Source of the DNA: Deltaproteobacteria bacterium
GTDB lineage: Bacteria > Desulfobacterota > Desulfobulbia > Desulfobulbales > BM004
Direction: 5' to 3'
Length of the DNA stretch: 7,995 bases
NCBI GenBank assembly: GCA_020346205.1
Contig: CP070776.1
Span: 1,144,604 to 1,152,598 of the forward strand
Below the pieces are notes generated by a model. That model ran no database searches. It worked only from the letters and a program-made list of their open reading frames with translations, and was not told where the DNA came from. This document shows positions 1 through 6,478 of this stretch, piece after piece. The position numbers were made by a program, and so were the translations under genes. Every line of letters starts with the position of its first letter. Position 1 is the stretch's first letter.

Positions 1-1
1 C

Positions 2-205
2 GGCAGCAAGTTTAAAGATGCCGATCTTATCGGTATACCCTTTCGCATAACCATTGGTAAGCGTTTTGCCAAGGAAGGAGAGGTGGAGATTCGCACCAGA
101 GTCGATGGCAACACCCAGAGCCTGCCCCTTGATAAAACAGCGGGAGAAGTTGTCAACTCTATTGGCAGTGAGATGGCAGCAACCCGAAGTCCGCGTACAA
201 AATAA
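2..205 (+). CDS. proS: Prolyl-tRNA synthetase, C-terminal end (partial)
   Basis: This is the last 67 residues of a class II prolyl-tRNA synthetase, which charges tRNA-Pro with proline in the cytoplasm. The frame is open from base 2 to the TAA at 203-205, and the 5' part lies outside the window. The fragment opens with [20 protein letters not shown], a hallmark of the C-terminal anticodon-binding domain of bacterial-type ProRS. It continues with EGEVEIRTR and a short acidic/hydrophobic helix ([12 protein letters not shown]), then ends in a basic tail (RSPRTK). The catalytic domain and any editing (INS) domain cannot be seen. The rel gene starts 47 bases downstream on the same strand with no recognisable terminator between them, so the two are probably co-transcribed. 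The family call is from recall of the conserved C-terminal block and is fairly secure. Confidence 0.88.
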   Translation, partial: GSKFKDADLIGIPFRITIGKRFAKEGEVEIRTRVDGNTQSLPLDKTAGEVVNSIGSEMAATRSPRTK

Positions 206-252
206 TTCATATGCTTCATTTTATATAAAAAACCTGAAACCTATCCAGCGTA

Positions 253-2418
253 ATGTCCAGCTTTAACAGTATAAAAGAGCTTGCCCAAGGCTATCTACTT
301 GACGTGGATCTTGAACCCTTGGAAAAGGCTTACATCTTCGCCGAAAAGACGCATGCAGATCAGGCGCATCCAACTTCCGGAGAGCCGTATATTAATCACC
401 TGCTTTCAGTAACAGAGATTCTGTTGGTTATGAAGCTCGACCTGCAGACAGTGATTTCAGGTTTACTCCACGGTGTGCTGAAACAGGATCCAGCGCTCAC
501 CGTCAAGCAGCTTGAAGAAGATTTTGGCAGGGATGTTGCTAATATAGTACGTGGTACCACCAAGATCACCAATGTACAATTCAACAGCAAGCTGACTTAT
601 CAGGCAGAAAACGTAAGAAAACTGCTCCTGGCAATGGCCTCTGACCTCAGGGTTTTACTTGTTAGGCTTGCCGACCGGCTCCATGATATGCGTTCCTATA
701 TTCTTGATGATAAGGAGCGTCAGAAAGAATTGGCTCAGGAGACACTGGAGCTGTATGCACCCTTAGCCAGTCGCCTCGGAATTGACTGGATGAAAAGGGA
801 ACTTGAGGATCTTGCTTTCAAGTTTCTTTTTCCTGACGAGTATACTGACCTGACTGCCAGGATAGAAAGCTCAACAGCTGACCGGGAAAATTATGTCAAG
901 GAAGTAATAAATATCCTGCATAACAAACTTGCCGAAATAGATCTGAATAAATGCGAGATTATTGGCCGGCCAAAGCATCTATATTCAATTTACAAGAAAA
1001 TCATCGCCCAGAACATCCCGCTTGAAAAGGTCTATGACAAGGTTGCCTTCAGGATCATTGTTGATACTGTCACAGAATGTTACGAAACCCTTGGTGTTGT
1101 GCATGCGAATTGGCCTCCGGTGCCAGGCAGGATAAAGGATTTTATCAGCACCCCCAAGGCCAATAACTACCAGTCCATGCATACAACAGTTATAGGGCCT
1201 TACGGTGAGTTCATGGAAGTACAGATCCGTACAAGGGAAATGGACAGGATTGCTCAGGAAGGTGTTGCCGCTCACTGGGCTTACAAAGAAGGCCAGGCCA
1301 TCAATAAAGAGGATGCCAAAGTATTTAAGGGGTTGAAGCAGCTGGTGCAGTGGTTGCAGGAACTCAAGGACCCGAAGGAATTTCTTGATTCAGTCAGGGG
1401 TGAACTCTTTGAACCGGATGTGTATGCCTTGACCCCCAATGGTGAGGTGAAGGAGTTCCCGCAGGGCAGCACACCGCTTGACTTTGCCTATATCATCCAT
1501 ACAGAGGTAGGTAATAACTGTATAGGCGCTAAGGTGAATGGGAAAATAGTTCCCTTGAAATACAAGCTGCAAAACGGTGATGTGGTTGAAATTGTCACCT
1601 CGCCCAAACAGAAACCCCGCAGGGACTGGTTGTCCCTGGTACGGACAAGCAGGGCAAAATCCCGCATTCGTCACTGGCTGCGCAGAGAAGAAAAAGAAAA
1701 GGCAATGAATGTCGGGCGTGAGATCAGTGAAAGGGAGCTGCGTAAGCATGACACATCACTAAAGAAAATAATCAAGACAGGCCACATGAGGCAGATCCTC
1801 AAGGCAATGCGCTGTAATTCCCTGGAAGACCTGCTTGGCAAGATCGGTTCCGGTGCCATATCCATACAGAATGTCATTAAGGTGCTGCAACCCGAGGATA
1901 TGAGAACCGAGGAGGCTGAAAAAGCTGAAGAGCTGGAACTGTTGAGCGTTGCACCTCCTGCGCACAAGCATGAAAAGCCCAGAAGCGAGGGTATTGTAAT
2001 TGAAGGTGTTGATGATATGCTGGTGAAAATAAGCCAGTGTTGTCTGCCTGTACCGGGAGACCCTATCATGGGCTTCATAACCACTGGTCGAGGAATTTCC
2101 ATTCACAAGGCCAATTGTCATAATCTCCTCGCAACAGACCCCCAGAGAAGGATAGAGGTGAGCTGGTCTGCCGATGCGAAGACAGTGCATCGGGCCCAGA
2201 TCTATCTTGTTACCCAGAACAAGAAGGGTATGCTCGCTGCAATCAGCAATGCCATTAGCATGGATGATGCTAATATCGCTGAGCTGGAAGCCAAAACCAG
2301 TGAAGACAACCTGTCCACCAGTTCAATAGTGCTTGAAGTGGAAAACATTGATCATCTCAATCGTGTGCTGCACCATTTACGACAGATAGATGGAGTGATT
2401 GAAGTACGACGCAGGTAA
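253..2418 (+). CDS. rel: RelA/SpoT-family (p)ppGpp synthetase with degenerate hydrolase domain
   Basis: This 721-residue protein has the full long-RSH layout: HD hydrolase domain (about 20-190), synthetase (about 230-345), TGS (388-450), helical and zinc-finger/RIS region (CC at 596-597, H618, C622) and C-terminal ACT (about 648-721). It makes the alarmone (p)ppGpp from ATP and GDP/GTP during starvation. The synthetase looks intact: RPKHLYSIYKK at 239-249, Mg-binding D262, RIKD at 293-296 (the RXKD class of bifunctional enzymes) and catalytic E322 in EVQIRT. The hydrolase half is not. The usual HDxxED motif reads HGVLKQD (H73, G74, K77, Q78), the expected Arg before H49 is Pro40, and the DRLHN motif is DRLHD (Asn to Asp145). 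H49, H73 and D141 remain. I infer synthetase-only activity. The ATG at 253 gives a normal family N-terminus, though no clear Shine-Dalgarno precedes it. The symbol is generic: this could be named relA. Confidence 0.95.
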   Translation: MSSFNSIKELAQGYLLDVDLEPLEKAYIFAEKTHADQAHPTSGEPYINHLLSVTEILLVMKLDLQTVISGLLHGVLKQDPALTVKQLEEDFGRDVANIVRGTTKITNVQFNSKLTYQAENVRKLLLAMASDLRVLLVRLADRLHDMRSYILDDKERQKELAQETLELYAPLASRLGIDWMKRELEDLAFKFLFPDEYTDLTARIESSTADRENYVKEVINILHNKLAEIDLNKCEIIGRPKHLYSIYKKIIAQNIPLEKVYDKVAFRIIVDTVTECYETLGVVHANWPPVPGRIKDFISTPKANNYQSMHTTVIGPYGEFMEVQIRTREMDRIAQEGVAAHWAYKEGQAINKEDAKVFKGLKQLVQWLQELKDPKEFLDSVRGELFEPDVYALTPNGEVKEFPQGSTPLDFAYIIHTEVGNNCIGAKVNGKIVPLKYKLQNGDVVEIVTSPKQKPRRDWLSLVRTSRAKSRIRHWLRREEKEKAMNVGREISERELRKHDTSLKKIIKTGHMRQILKAMRCNSLEDLLGKIGSGAISIQNVIKVLQPEDMRTEEAEKAEELELLSVAPPAHKHEKPRSEGIVIEGVDDMLVKISQCCLPVPGDPIMGFITTGRGISIHKANCHNLLATDPQRRIEVSWSADAKTVHRAQIYLVTQNKKGMLAAISNAISMDDANIAELEAKTSEDNLSTSSIVLEVENIDHLNRVLHHLRQIDGVIEVRRR

Positions 2419-2425
2419 TACGTTC

Positions 2426-2432
2426 AGGGGAG
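2426..2432 (+). promoter_or_regulatory. Ribosome binding site fixing the eda start
   Basis: AGGGGAG lies 8 bases before the ATG at 2441. It supports that codon over the in-frame ATG at 2399, which overlaps the end of rel and would add 14 residues unlike any aldolase N-terminus. Confidence 0.75.
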
Positions 2433-2440
2433 CAGAACCT

Positions 2441-3058
2441 ATGAAGTTGGAAGTTCCAATAATAGGTATTCTCAGGGGTGTTTCTGCTGAAGAGTTTACC
2501 CCCCTTTTACAGGCCTCTTTTTCAAGTGGCTTGCAGGCCGTTGAAGTAACCATGAACACGGCCGGCGCTGAAGAAATAATTGCAGAAAATAGAGAAAATG
2601 TTCCAGCCGGAAAATACCTGGGCATGGGAACAATCCGCAACATCATCGAAGCCCGCAAAGCGTATGCAGCCGGTGCCATGTTTTTTGTCACCCCGAATGC
2701 AGATCCTGAAGTTATAGAGTTTGGCCAAAATAAAGATATTCCTGTTATTGCCGGAGCCCTGACCCCGACAGAAGTATATATGGCCTGGAAGGCTGGTGCC
2801 GCAATGGTCAAGGTTTTTCCATGCCGGGCTCTTGGGGGACCGATCTATATAAGGGAACTCCGGGGCCCTTTTGACCATATACCTTTAGTGGCAGTTGGCG
2901 GTGTGACAATGGAAAATGGACGGGAACACCTGCAGGCCGGAGCGACTGCTCTGGGAGTTGGTATTTCCCTTTTTGGTGAGCAGGCAATAAAAAGAGGGGA
3001 TTGGAGGGGTGTGCGGGATAATGTTGAACAGTTCATCCAACACTGCACAATGATCTAA
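2441..3058 (+). CDS. eda: KDPG/KHG aldolase (2-dehydro-3-deoxy-phosphogluconate aldolase)
   Basis: This is a 205-residue class I aldolase of the KDPG/KHG family, cytoplasmic and normally trimeric. It cleaves 2-keto-3-deoxy-6-phosphogluconate to pyruvate and glyceraldehyde-3-phosphate (Entner-Doudoroff pathway), or 4-hydroxy-2-oxoglutarate to pyruvate and glyoxylate. The length is normal for the family. The TIM-barrel blocks are in order: GILRGV (R12), AVEVTMNT with catalytic E35, GMGT, FFVTPNADPEVIE, PVIAGALTPTE, the Schiff-base lysine K124 in VKVFPC, ALGGP, and the phosphate-binding AVGGV and LGVGISL. The start at 2441 is set by a strong ribosome binding site and the conserved VPIIGILRG N-terminus. 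It sits 22 bases after rel and is probably co-transcribed with it, an association without an obvious pathway link. The enzyme class is secure. Which of the two substrates is physiological cannot be told, because no edd or other Entner-Doudoroff gene is in view. Confidence 0.92.
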   Translation: MKLEVPIIGILRGVSAEEFTPLLQASFSSGLQAVEVTMNTAGAEEIIAENRENVPAGKYLGMGTIRNIIEARKAYAAGAMFFVTPNADPEVIEFGQNKDIPVIAGALTPTEVYMAWKAGAAMVKVFPCRALGGPIYIRELRGPFDHIPLVAVGGVTMENGREHLQAGATALGVGISLFGEQAIKRGDWRGVRDNVEQFIQHCTMI

Positions 3059-3083
3059 TTTTTAAAATTCGGTTCTTTTCAAA

Positions 3084-3509
3084 TCAGTACTTCAAGGGTA
3101 GTTTTGCTTCTTTCCAGGCAGAGATCCCGCCTTTCAGGTTATAGACCTCACTCCAGCCGTTTTTCGACATGAGCTGACCCAGTGCCAGGGAGCGGCCGCC
3201 AACAGCACATATTAACAGAATAGGTTTGTTTTGAGGGGGGCGCTGGGTACCCTTGATAATGTCCCAAAGAGGCATCAGGGTTGAACCGGCAATGTAGCCT
3301 TCATCCAATTCGTCCTGACCGCGAACATCTATAAGGAGCAGATCTTTACGCTTCTCAATGAGATTTTTGGCTTCATTTGGGGTGATAGTTTTAAAAAGAG
3401 GATGCTGTTGTTCAAGTCCAGGAAATTGTTGCTGGGCTGCCGGGACCAGTTGAGAGCCAAGAAAAACAAAGAGGATTGCTGATATTGCCAGGGCCAGGAT
3501 TCTTTTCAT
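3084..3509 (-). CDS. Exported single-domain rhodanese (sulfurtransferase-like)
   Basis: This 141-residue protein has a signal peptide (basic MKR, a hydrophobic stretch about 4-20, likely cleavage after VPAA at 25), so it is probably periplasmic. The mature part is one rhodanese domain. It contains LLLIDVRGQDELDEGYIAGS (58-77), the active-site loop CAVGGRS with Cys101 as persulfide-carrying residue, and the closing YNLKGGISAWKEA typical of the fold. Such proteins move sulfane sulfur onto thiol acceptors or cyanide; the acceptor here is unknown. The Cys-containing six-residue loop is of the normal rhodanese size, and its catalytic Cys is present, so the enzyme is probably active. GGAAA lies 7 bases before the ATG. 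The gene converges with eda, leaving 25 bases between the stops. It lies 127 AT-rich bases downstream of ettA, so it may have its own promoter or be read from ettA. Related single-domain forms include PspE and GlpE; I do not assign a symbol. Confidence 0.88.
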   Translation of the reverse strand: MKRILALAISAILFVFLGSQLVPAAQQQFPGLEQQHPLFKTITPNEAKNLIEKRKDLLLIDVRGQDELDEGYIAGSTLMPLWDIIKGTQRPPQNKPILLICAVGGRSLALGQLMSKNGWSEVYNLKGGISAWKEAKLPLKY

Positions 3510-3636
3510 TATAGTGTTTCCAGTTTGATAATTATTGTTATTTAATGTTTGCTATTAGTTCAATAAAGTCATGGTAAATGTAAGTATTTGAAAGATAATT
3601 GGCAAGGGTAAAAAATATATTCCTTGTAATTAACTT

Positions 3637-5322
3637 TCAGGCACGGGTCAACTGGCGGTATTTTATCCTGTGCGGCAATTCTGCAGCATCTCCAAGTCGT
3701 TTTTTCCGGTCTGCTTCATACTCTGAGTAATTGCCTTCAAACCAGACCACTCTGCTGTCACCCTCAAAGGCTAGTATATGTGTAGCTATCCTGTCCAGGA
3801 ACCAACGGTCATGGCTGATAACCACCACACAACCGCCGAAATTTTCAAGTGCCTCTTCCAGAGCCCGCAGGGTGTTCACATCAAGATCGTTGGTAGGCTC
3901 ATCCAGTAAGATTACATTTGCCCCTTCTTTCAGCATGCGGGCCAAGTGCACCCTGTTCCTCTCACCGCCGGACAGCTGTCCAACTTTTTTCTGCTGATCA
4001 GCCCCTGAAAAATTGAAACGCGCCACATAGGCCCGTGAATTTACCTCACGCTCACCCAGGGTAATAGTATCCTGGTCATCTGCAATTACCTGCCAGATAG
4101 ACTTATCAGGGCTTAAAGCATCTCGGCTCTGATCAACATAGGCCAGTTTAACCGTTTCACCAAGATTAATGGAACCACTGGTCGGATGTTCCTGGCCGGT
4201 GATCATTTTAAAAAGGGTCGACTTGCCGGCGCCGTTAGGTCCGATGATACCTACTATTCCGCCAGGGGGAAGCTTGAAGTTCATATCCTCAAATAAAAGC
4301 CTGTCCCCAAATGCCTTGGCTACTTGGTCAGCTTCAATAACATTTTTGCCCAGCCGTGGACCTGGGGGGATATAGATCTCCTGGTCACTTATCTTATTTT
4401 GGGTTTCCTGGTTGAGCAGGTTTTCATATGAGCTGATCCTGGCCTTGGACTTTGCATGCCTGCCTTTTGGGGACATCCTGATCCAATCCAGCTCACGCTG
4501 AAGAGTTTTCTGCCTGTCACTTTCCTGTTTTTCTTCAAGATTCAGTCTTTTCTGCTTCTGTTCCAGCCAGGAAGAGTAGTTGCCCTTCCAAGGTATACCG
4601 TGCCCCCGGTCCAGTTCAAGGATCCAGCCAGCAATGTTATCCAGAAAATAACGGTCATGAGTGACGGCAATAACCGTACCTTCGTACTGCTGCAGGTGAT
4701 GTTCCAGCCAGGCGACCGACTCGGCATCCAGGTGATTGGTTGGTTCATCAAGCAGCAGGATATCAGGTTTTTGTAGAAGCAGTCTGCAAAGGGCAACCCG
4801 GCGGCGCTCTCCTCCTGATATAACGTTGACGGGCGTTTCACCGTCAGGACAGCGCAGGGCATCCATTGCCATTTCCAGCCTGCTTTCAATATCCCAGGCA
4901 TCGAGAGTATCAAGTTTTTCCTGGACCTCTCCCTGGCGTTCAATGAGCTGGTTCATGGCATCGTCATCAAGGGGTTCTGCAAACTTTGCATTTATCTCGT
5001 TGAATTCGGCCAGCAGATCAACCTGTTCCTGGGCTCCCTGCTTGACAACTTCCCATACGGTTTTTGTTTCACCGGCAAGGGGTTCCTGTTCCAGGTAGCC
5101 GATCCTGAATCCGGGAGTCTTGGTTATCTTGCCGTTATATTCCTGATCAACACCGGCCATGATACGTAAAACAGTACTCTTGCCGGACCCGTTCAACCCC
5201 AAAACCCCTATTTTGGCGCCATAGAAAAAAGAAAGACTGATGTCCTTGATGACCGGTTTTTTATCATAGTATTTGCTGACTCCGATCATGGAATAGATAA
5301 TCTTTTGTGGTTCACTGCTCAT
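3637..5322 (-). CDS. ettA: ABC-F ATPase, energy-dependent translational throttle EttA
   Basis: This 561-residue soluble ABC-F protein has two nucleotide-binding domains and no membrane segment. EttA binds the ribosomal E site and gates the first elongation steps according to ADP/ATP ratio. Domain 1 carries Walker A GLNGSGKST (42-50), signature SGGERRR (169-175) and Walker B ILLLDEPTNHLD with Glu193. Domain 2 carries GPNGAGKST (361-369), SGGERNR (451-457) and ILLDEPTNDLD with Glu475. The insert before signature 1 (about 95-145) is the EttA-type arm. The linker (about 245-300: WKGNYSSWLEQKQKRL, then RMSPKGRHAKSKAR) is the P-site tRNA interaction motif. The N-terminus (IYSMIGVSKYYDKKPVIKDI) matches EttA. 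The frame is open back to an ATG at 5400, but I chose 5322: the extra 26 residues are unlike the family, AAGGA precedes 5322, and a good promoter sits inside the longer reading. Confidence 0.93.
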   Translation of the reverse strand: MSSEPQKIIYSMIGVSKYYDKKPVIKDISLSFFYGAKIGVLGLNGSGKSTVLRIMAGVDQEYNGKITKTPGFRIGYLEQEPLAGETKTVWEVVKQGAQEQVDLLAEFNEINAKFAEPLDDDAMNQLIERQGEVQEKLDTLDAWDIESRLEMAMDALRCPDGETPVNVISGGERRRVALCRLLLQKPDILLLDEPTNHLDAESVAWLEHHLQQYEGTVIAVTHDRYFLDNIAGWILELDRGHGIPWKGNYSSWLEQKQKRLNLEEKQESDRQKTLQRELDWIRMSPKGRHAKSKARISSYENLLNQETQNKISDQEIYIPPGPRLGKNVIEADQVAKAFGDRLLFEDMNFKLPPGGIVGIIGPNGAGKSTLFKMITGQEHPTSGSINLGETVKLAYVDQSRDALSPDKSIWQVIADDQDTITLGEREVNSRAYVARFNFSGADQQKKVGQLSGGERNRVHLARMLKEGANVILLDEPTNDLDVNTLRALEEALENFGGCVVVISHDRWFLDRIATHILAFEGDSRVVWFEGNYSEYEADRKKRLGDAAELPHRIKYRQLTRA

Positions 5323-5332
5323 TTTTAAAGAA

Positions 5333-5337
5333 TCCTT
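5333..5337 (-). promoter_or_regulatory. Ribosome binding site fixing the ettA start
   Basis: On the minus strand AAGGA lies 10 bases before the ATG at 5322-5320. This supports the shorter 561-residue EttA over a start at 5400. Confidence 0.65.
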
Positions 5338-5350
5338 GAATTTTTTACAG

Positions 5351-5379
5351 ATTAGAATAGCCGTATTGATGGTTTTCAA
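5351..5379 (-). promoter_or_regulatory. Sigma70-type promoter for ettA
   Basis: Read on the minus strand this is TTGAAA (-35, 5379-5374), a 17-base spacer, then TCTAAT (-10, 5356-5351). Each box matches the consensus at 5 of 6 positions with ideal spacing. The predicted transcript starts near 5344, giving a leader of about 22 bases with AAGGA before the ATG at 5322. It lies inside the longest open frame, which argues that the codons upstream of 5322 are not translated. This is motif recognition only. Confidence 0.55.
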
Positions 5380-5454
5380 AGAGAGGCGGGAGCATACCAT
5401 AAGTCAAAAAACCGCGCCACAATTCCTAAACTAATTTACTGCTGCATAAAAGGA

Positions 5455-5475
5455 AAATAACCGTGCAGGTTATTT
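5455..5475. repeat. Perfect 8-bp inverted repeat, possible operator
   Basis: AAATAACC (5455-5462) and GGTTATTT (5468-5475) are exact reverse complements around a 5-base centre (GTGCA). The element lies between the divergent ettA and M15 peptidase promoters. Its centre (5465) is about 63 bases upstream of the predicted rightward transcription start near 5528, where a class I activator dimer would bind. It has no U-tract like that of an intrinsic terminator, although a short T run follows on either strand. I do not recognise the regulator; it does not match the CRP/FNR half-sites I know. Confidence 0.45.
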
Positions 5476-5492
5476 GAGCATTTTGATTTTTC

Positions 5493-5521
5493 TTGAGATT
5501 CAGGCTACTGGTTGTTATTAT
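5493..5521 (+). promoter_or_regulatory. Sigma70-type promoter for the M15 peptidase gene
   Basis: TTGAGA (-35, 5493-5498), a 17-base spacer and TATTAT (-10, 5516-5521) match the consensus at 5 of 6 positions each. Predicted transcription starts near 5528, leaving a leader of about 84 bases before the ATG at 5612. That leader holds a strong Shine-Dalgarno sequence (5531-5536) and the pseudoknot described separately. Confidence 0.5.
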
Positions 5522-5542
5522 TACAAGTTTGGGAGGATGGCT

Positions 5543-5593
5543 TTGGTTTGCCCCCAGTGTTACATATACATCTGCAAGAGCTGGTTGCAGTAA
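5543..5593 (+). CDS. Possible leader peptide (16 residues) upstream of the M15 peptidase
   Basis: A near-perfect Shine-Dalgarno sequence, GGGAGG (5531-5536), lies in the predicted leader with no annotated gene to serve. Six bases after it is a TTG start (5543) that would encode a 16-residue Cys-containing peptide (VCPQCYIYICKSWLQ after the initiator), ending at TAA 5591-5593. An ATG at 5537 in the same frame would add two codons but directly abuts the Shine-Dalgarno sequence, which is poor spacing. The peptide contains CPQC and a third Cys. The stop falls 18 bases before the M15 peptidase ATG, in the same frame, and coincides with the end of a predicted stem. The sequence is too short for coding statistics. 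It could be chance, or the Shine-Dalgarno could serve a TTG at 5548 in another frame. Confidence 0.25.
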   Translation: MVCPQCYIYICKSWLQ

Positions 5594-5609
5594 TATTAAA
5601 ACTCCAGCT
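5572..5609 (+). promoter_or_regulatory. Candidate H-type RNA pseudoknot in the 5' leader
   Basis: Stem 1 pairs CTGCAA (5572-5577) with TTGCAG (5585-5590). Its loop contains AGCTGG (5579-5584), which is exactly complementary to CCAGCT (5604-5609). Loop 1 is 1 base, there is no base between the stems, and loop 3 is 13 A/T-rich bases (5591-5603). That is the geometry expected of a classic H-type pseudoknot. The 3' strand ends 2 bases before the ATG at 5612, where a ribosome binding site would lie, and no Shine-Dalgarno is visible for that gene. Folding could therefore control initiation. It does not match the preQ1, SAM-II or fluoride riboswitch consensus that I know. Two 6-bp matches in 38 bases could still arise by chance. 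Confidence 0.3.
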
Positions 5610-5611
5610 GA

Positions 5612-6478
5612 ATGATAATGATAAGAAGAGATTTTATAAAAGCTATAACAGCAGGCGTCCTCCTCAGTGGCGCTGATCCGTTTTCTTTTGTTTCCGCCTC
5701 CCAGCTGTTATCCCATTCCAAGGGGTTCTCCCAGTCTGATTTTGACGGCAACATCAAGGATTATCTGCACAAGATGCAGAATTTTGACCTGCACCATTAC
5801 GGGGATATTATTCTGAATGAGGAAGAGCTTCCATTACTCAAATCATGTGTTCAAAGGCTGAAAAGGCTACAGCGCACTGTAGGACACGGAAATTTTCACC
5901 TCTTGAGCTTTGACGAAGGCCTGGCAATTGCCCGCAATTATTCGAAAGTAGGAAGGTTCACCAAACAGGAATTAGACTTTTTTGAAAGGGTTTTTTATAC
6001 CGATAGCGCTATTTATGGATTCTGGGGTGAAAAACCCATTGATAAAATGACGATCCGCATCAAGAAAAAAGAGGTGGTCAAAATACCAAAGTCAGGAAAT
6101 TATCTCTACAAAGGCGAGCCCCATGAAATGTACGAAAAGGTCAGAAAACAGGTTGGAGACAAATTGTACCTGACATCGGGCATCAGGGGTGTAGTCAAAC
6201 AGTTTTATCTATTTCTCAACAAAGCCAATAAGCATAAAGGCAACCTTTCTCTTGCCTCACGCTCACTGGCTCCTCCCGGTTATTCATTTCATGGTATAGC
6301 TGATTTCGATGTGGGGCAAATCGGCTATGGCGCTCTTAATTTTACAAGCAGCTTTACGGAAACTGAGGTTTTTAAAAAACTTGATGACCTGGCGTATGTC
6401 TCTATCCGCTATCCCGAAAACAACCTTAAAGGTGTCCGGTTTGAACCCTGGCATATCAGAGTTTATCCCGGTGTGTGA
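5612..6478 (+). CDS. Tat-exported VanY-like D-Ala-D-Ala carboxypeptidase (peptidase M15)
   Basis: This 288-residue protein starts with a twin-arginine signal (IRRDFIK at 4-10, hydrophobic to about 28), so it is predicted to be exported folded, probably already metal-loaded. The C-terminal third is an M15B/VanY-type zinc peptidase, a family that trims the terminal D-Ala from peptidoglycan peptides. The motifs are SGIRG with R192, ASRSLAPPGYSFHGIADFD with metal ligand H227 and D231 or D233, SIRYPENN, and FEPWHIRV with catalytic Glu278 and ligand H281. The usual SxHxxGxAxD is shortened here: H227 to D233 has five residues between rather than six. The 100-residue region before the domain is not recognised. 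Start: ATG 5612 is the longest, and 5618 (MIRRDF) would also keep the Tat motif. Neither has a Shine-Dalgarno. It stands alone between intergenic regions of about 200 bases, and its link to the cytochrome locus is unknown. Confidence 0.82.
   Translation: MIMIRRDFIKAITAGVLLSGADPFSFVSASQLLSHSKGFSQSDFDGNIKDYLHKMQNFDLHHYGDIILNEEELPLLKSCVQRLKRLQRTVGHGNFHLLSFDEGLAIARNYSKVGRFTKQELDFFERVFYTDSAIYGFWGEKPIDKMTIRIKKKEVVKIPKSGNYLYKGEPHEMYEKVRKQVGDKLYLTSGIRGVVKQFYLFLNKANKHKGNLSLASRSLAPPGYSFHGIADFDVGQIGYGALNFTSSFTETEVFKKLDDLAYVSIRYPENNLKGVRFEPWHIRVYPGV

Noticed and set aside
54..266. 70-residue open frame spanning the end of proS
   Set aside because: It is out of frame with the clear ProRS C-terminus and runs into rel.
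985..2190. Several minus-strand open frames of 96-143 residues opposite rel
   Set aside because: They are antisense shadows of a strongly conserved gene, show no family signature and overlap one another.
2399..2440. Longer aldolase starting at 2399
   Set aside because: It overlaps rel and lacks a ribosome binding site; 2441 has a strong one and gives the family N-terminus.
3056..3084. AT-rich palindrome (AATTTTTAAAATT) between eda and the rhodanese as a terminator
   Set aside because: It has no GC stem, so it would not form a stable terminator hairpin; termination here remains unexplained.
3510..3636. Promoter or terminator in the gap between ettA and the rhodanese gene
   Set aside because: The best boxes (TTGAAC, 17 bases, TAACAA on the minus strand) match too poorly, and the CAAGG/CCTTG pairing is too weak to call a terminator.
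4456..5098. Plus-strand open frames of 106 and 120 residues opposite ettA
   Set aside because: They are antisense shadows of conserved ABC-F domains with no protein-like motifs.
5323..5400. N-terminal extension of EttA by 26 residues from an ATG at 5400
   Set aside because: The extra residues do not resemble EttA, the 5322 ATG has its own ribosome binding site, and a good promoter lies within the extension.
5538..5551. Sigma54-like TGGC...TTGC upstream of the M15 peptidase
   Set aside because: The GG and GC elements are one base too close for a sigma54 promoter, where this spacing is strict.
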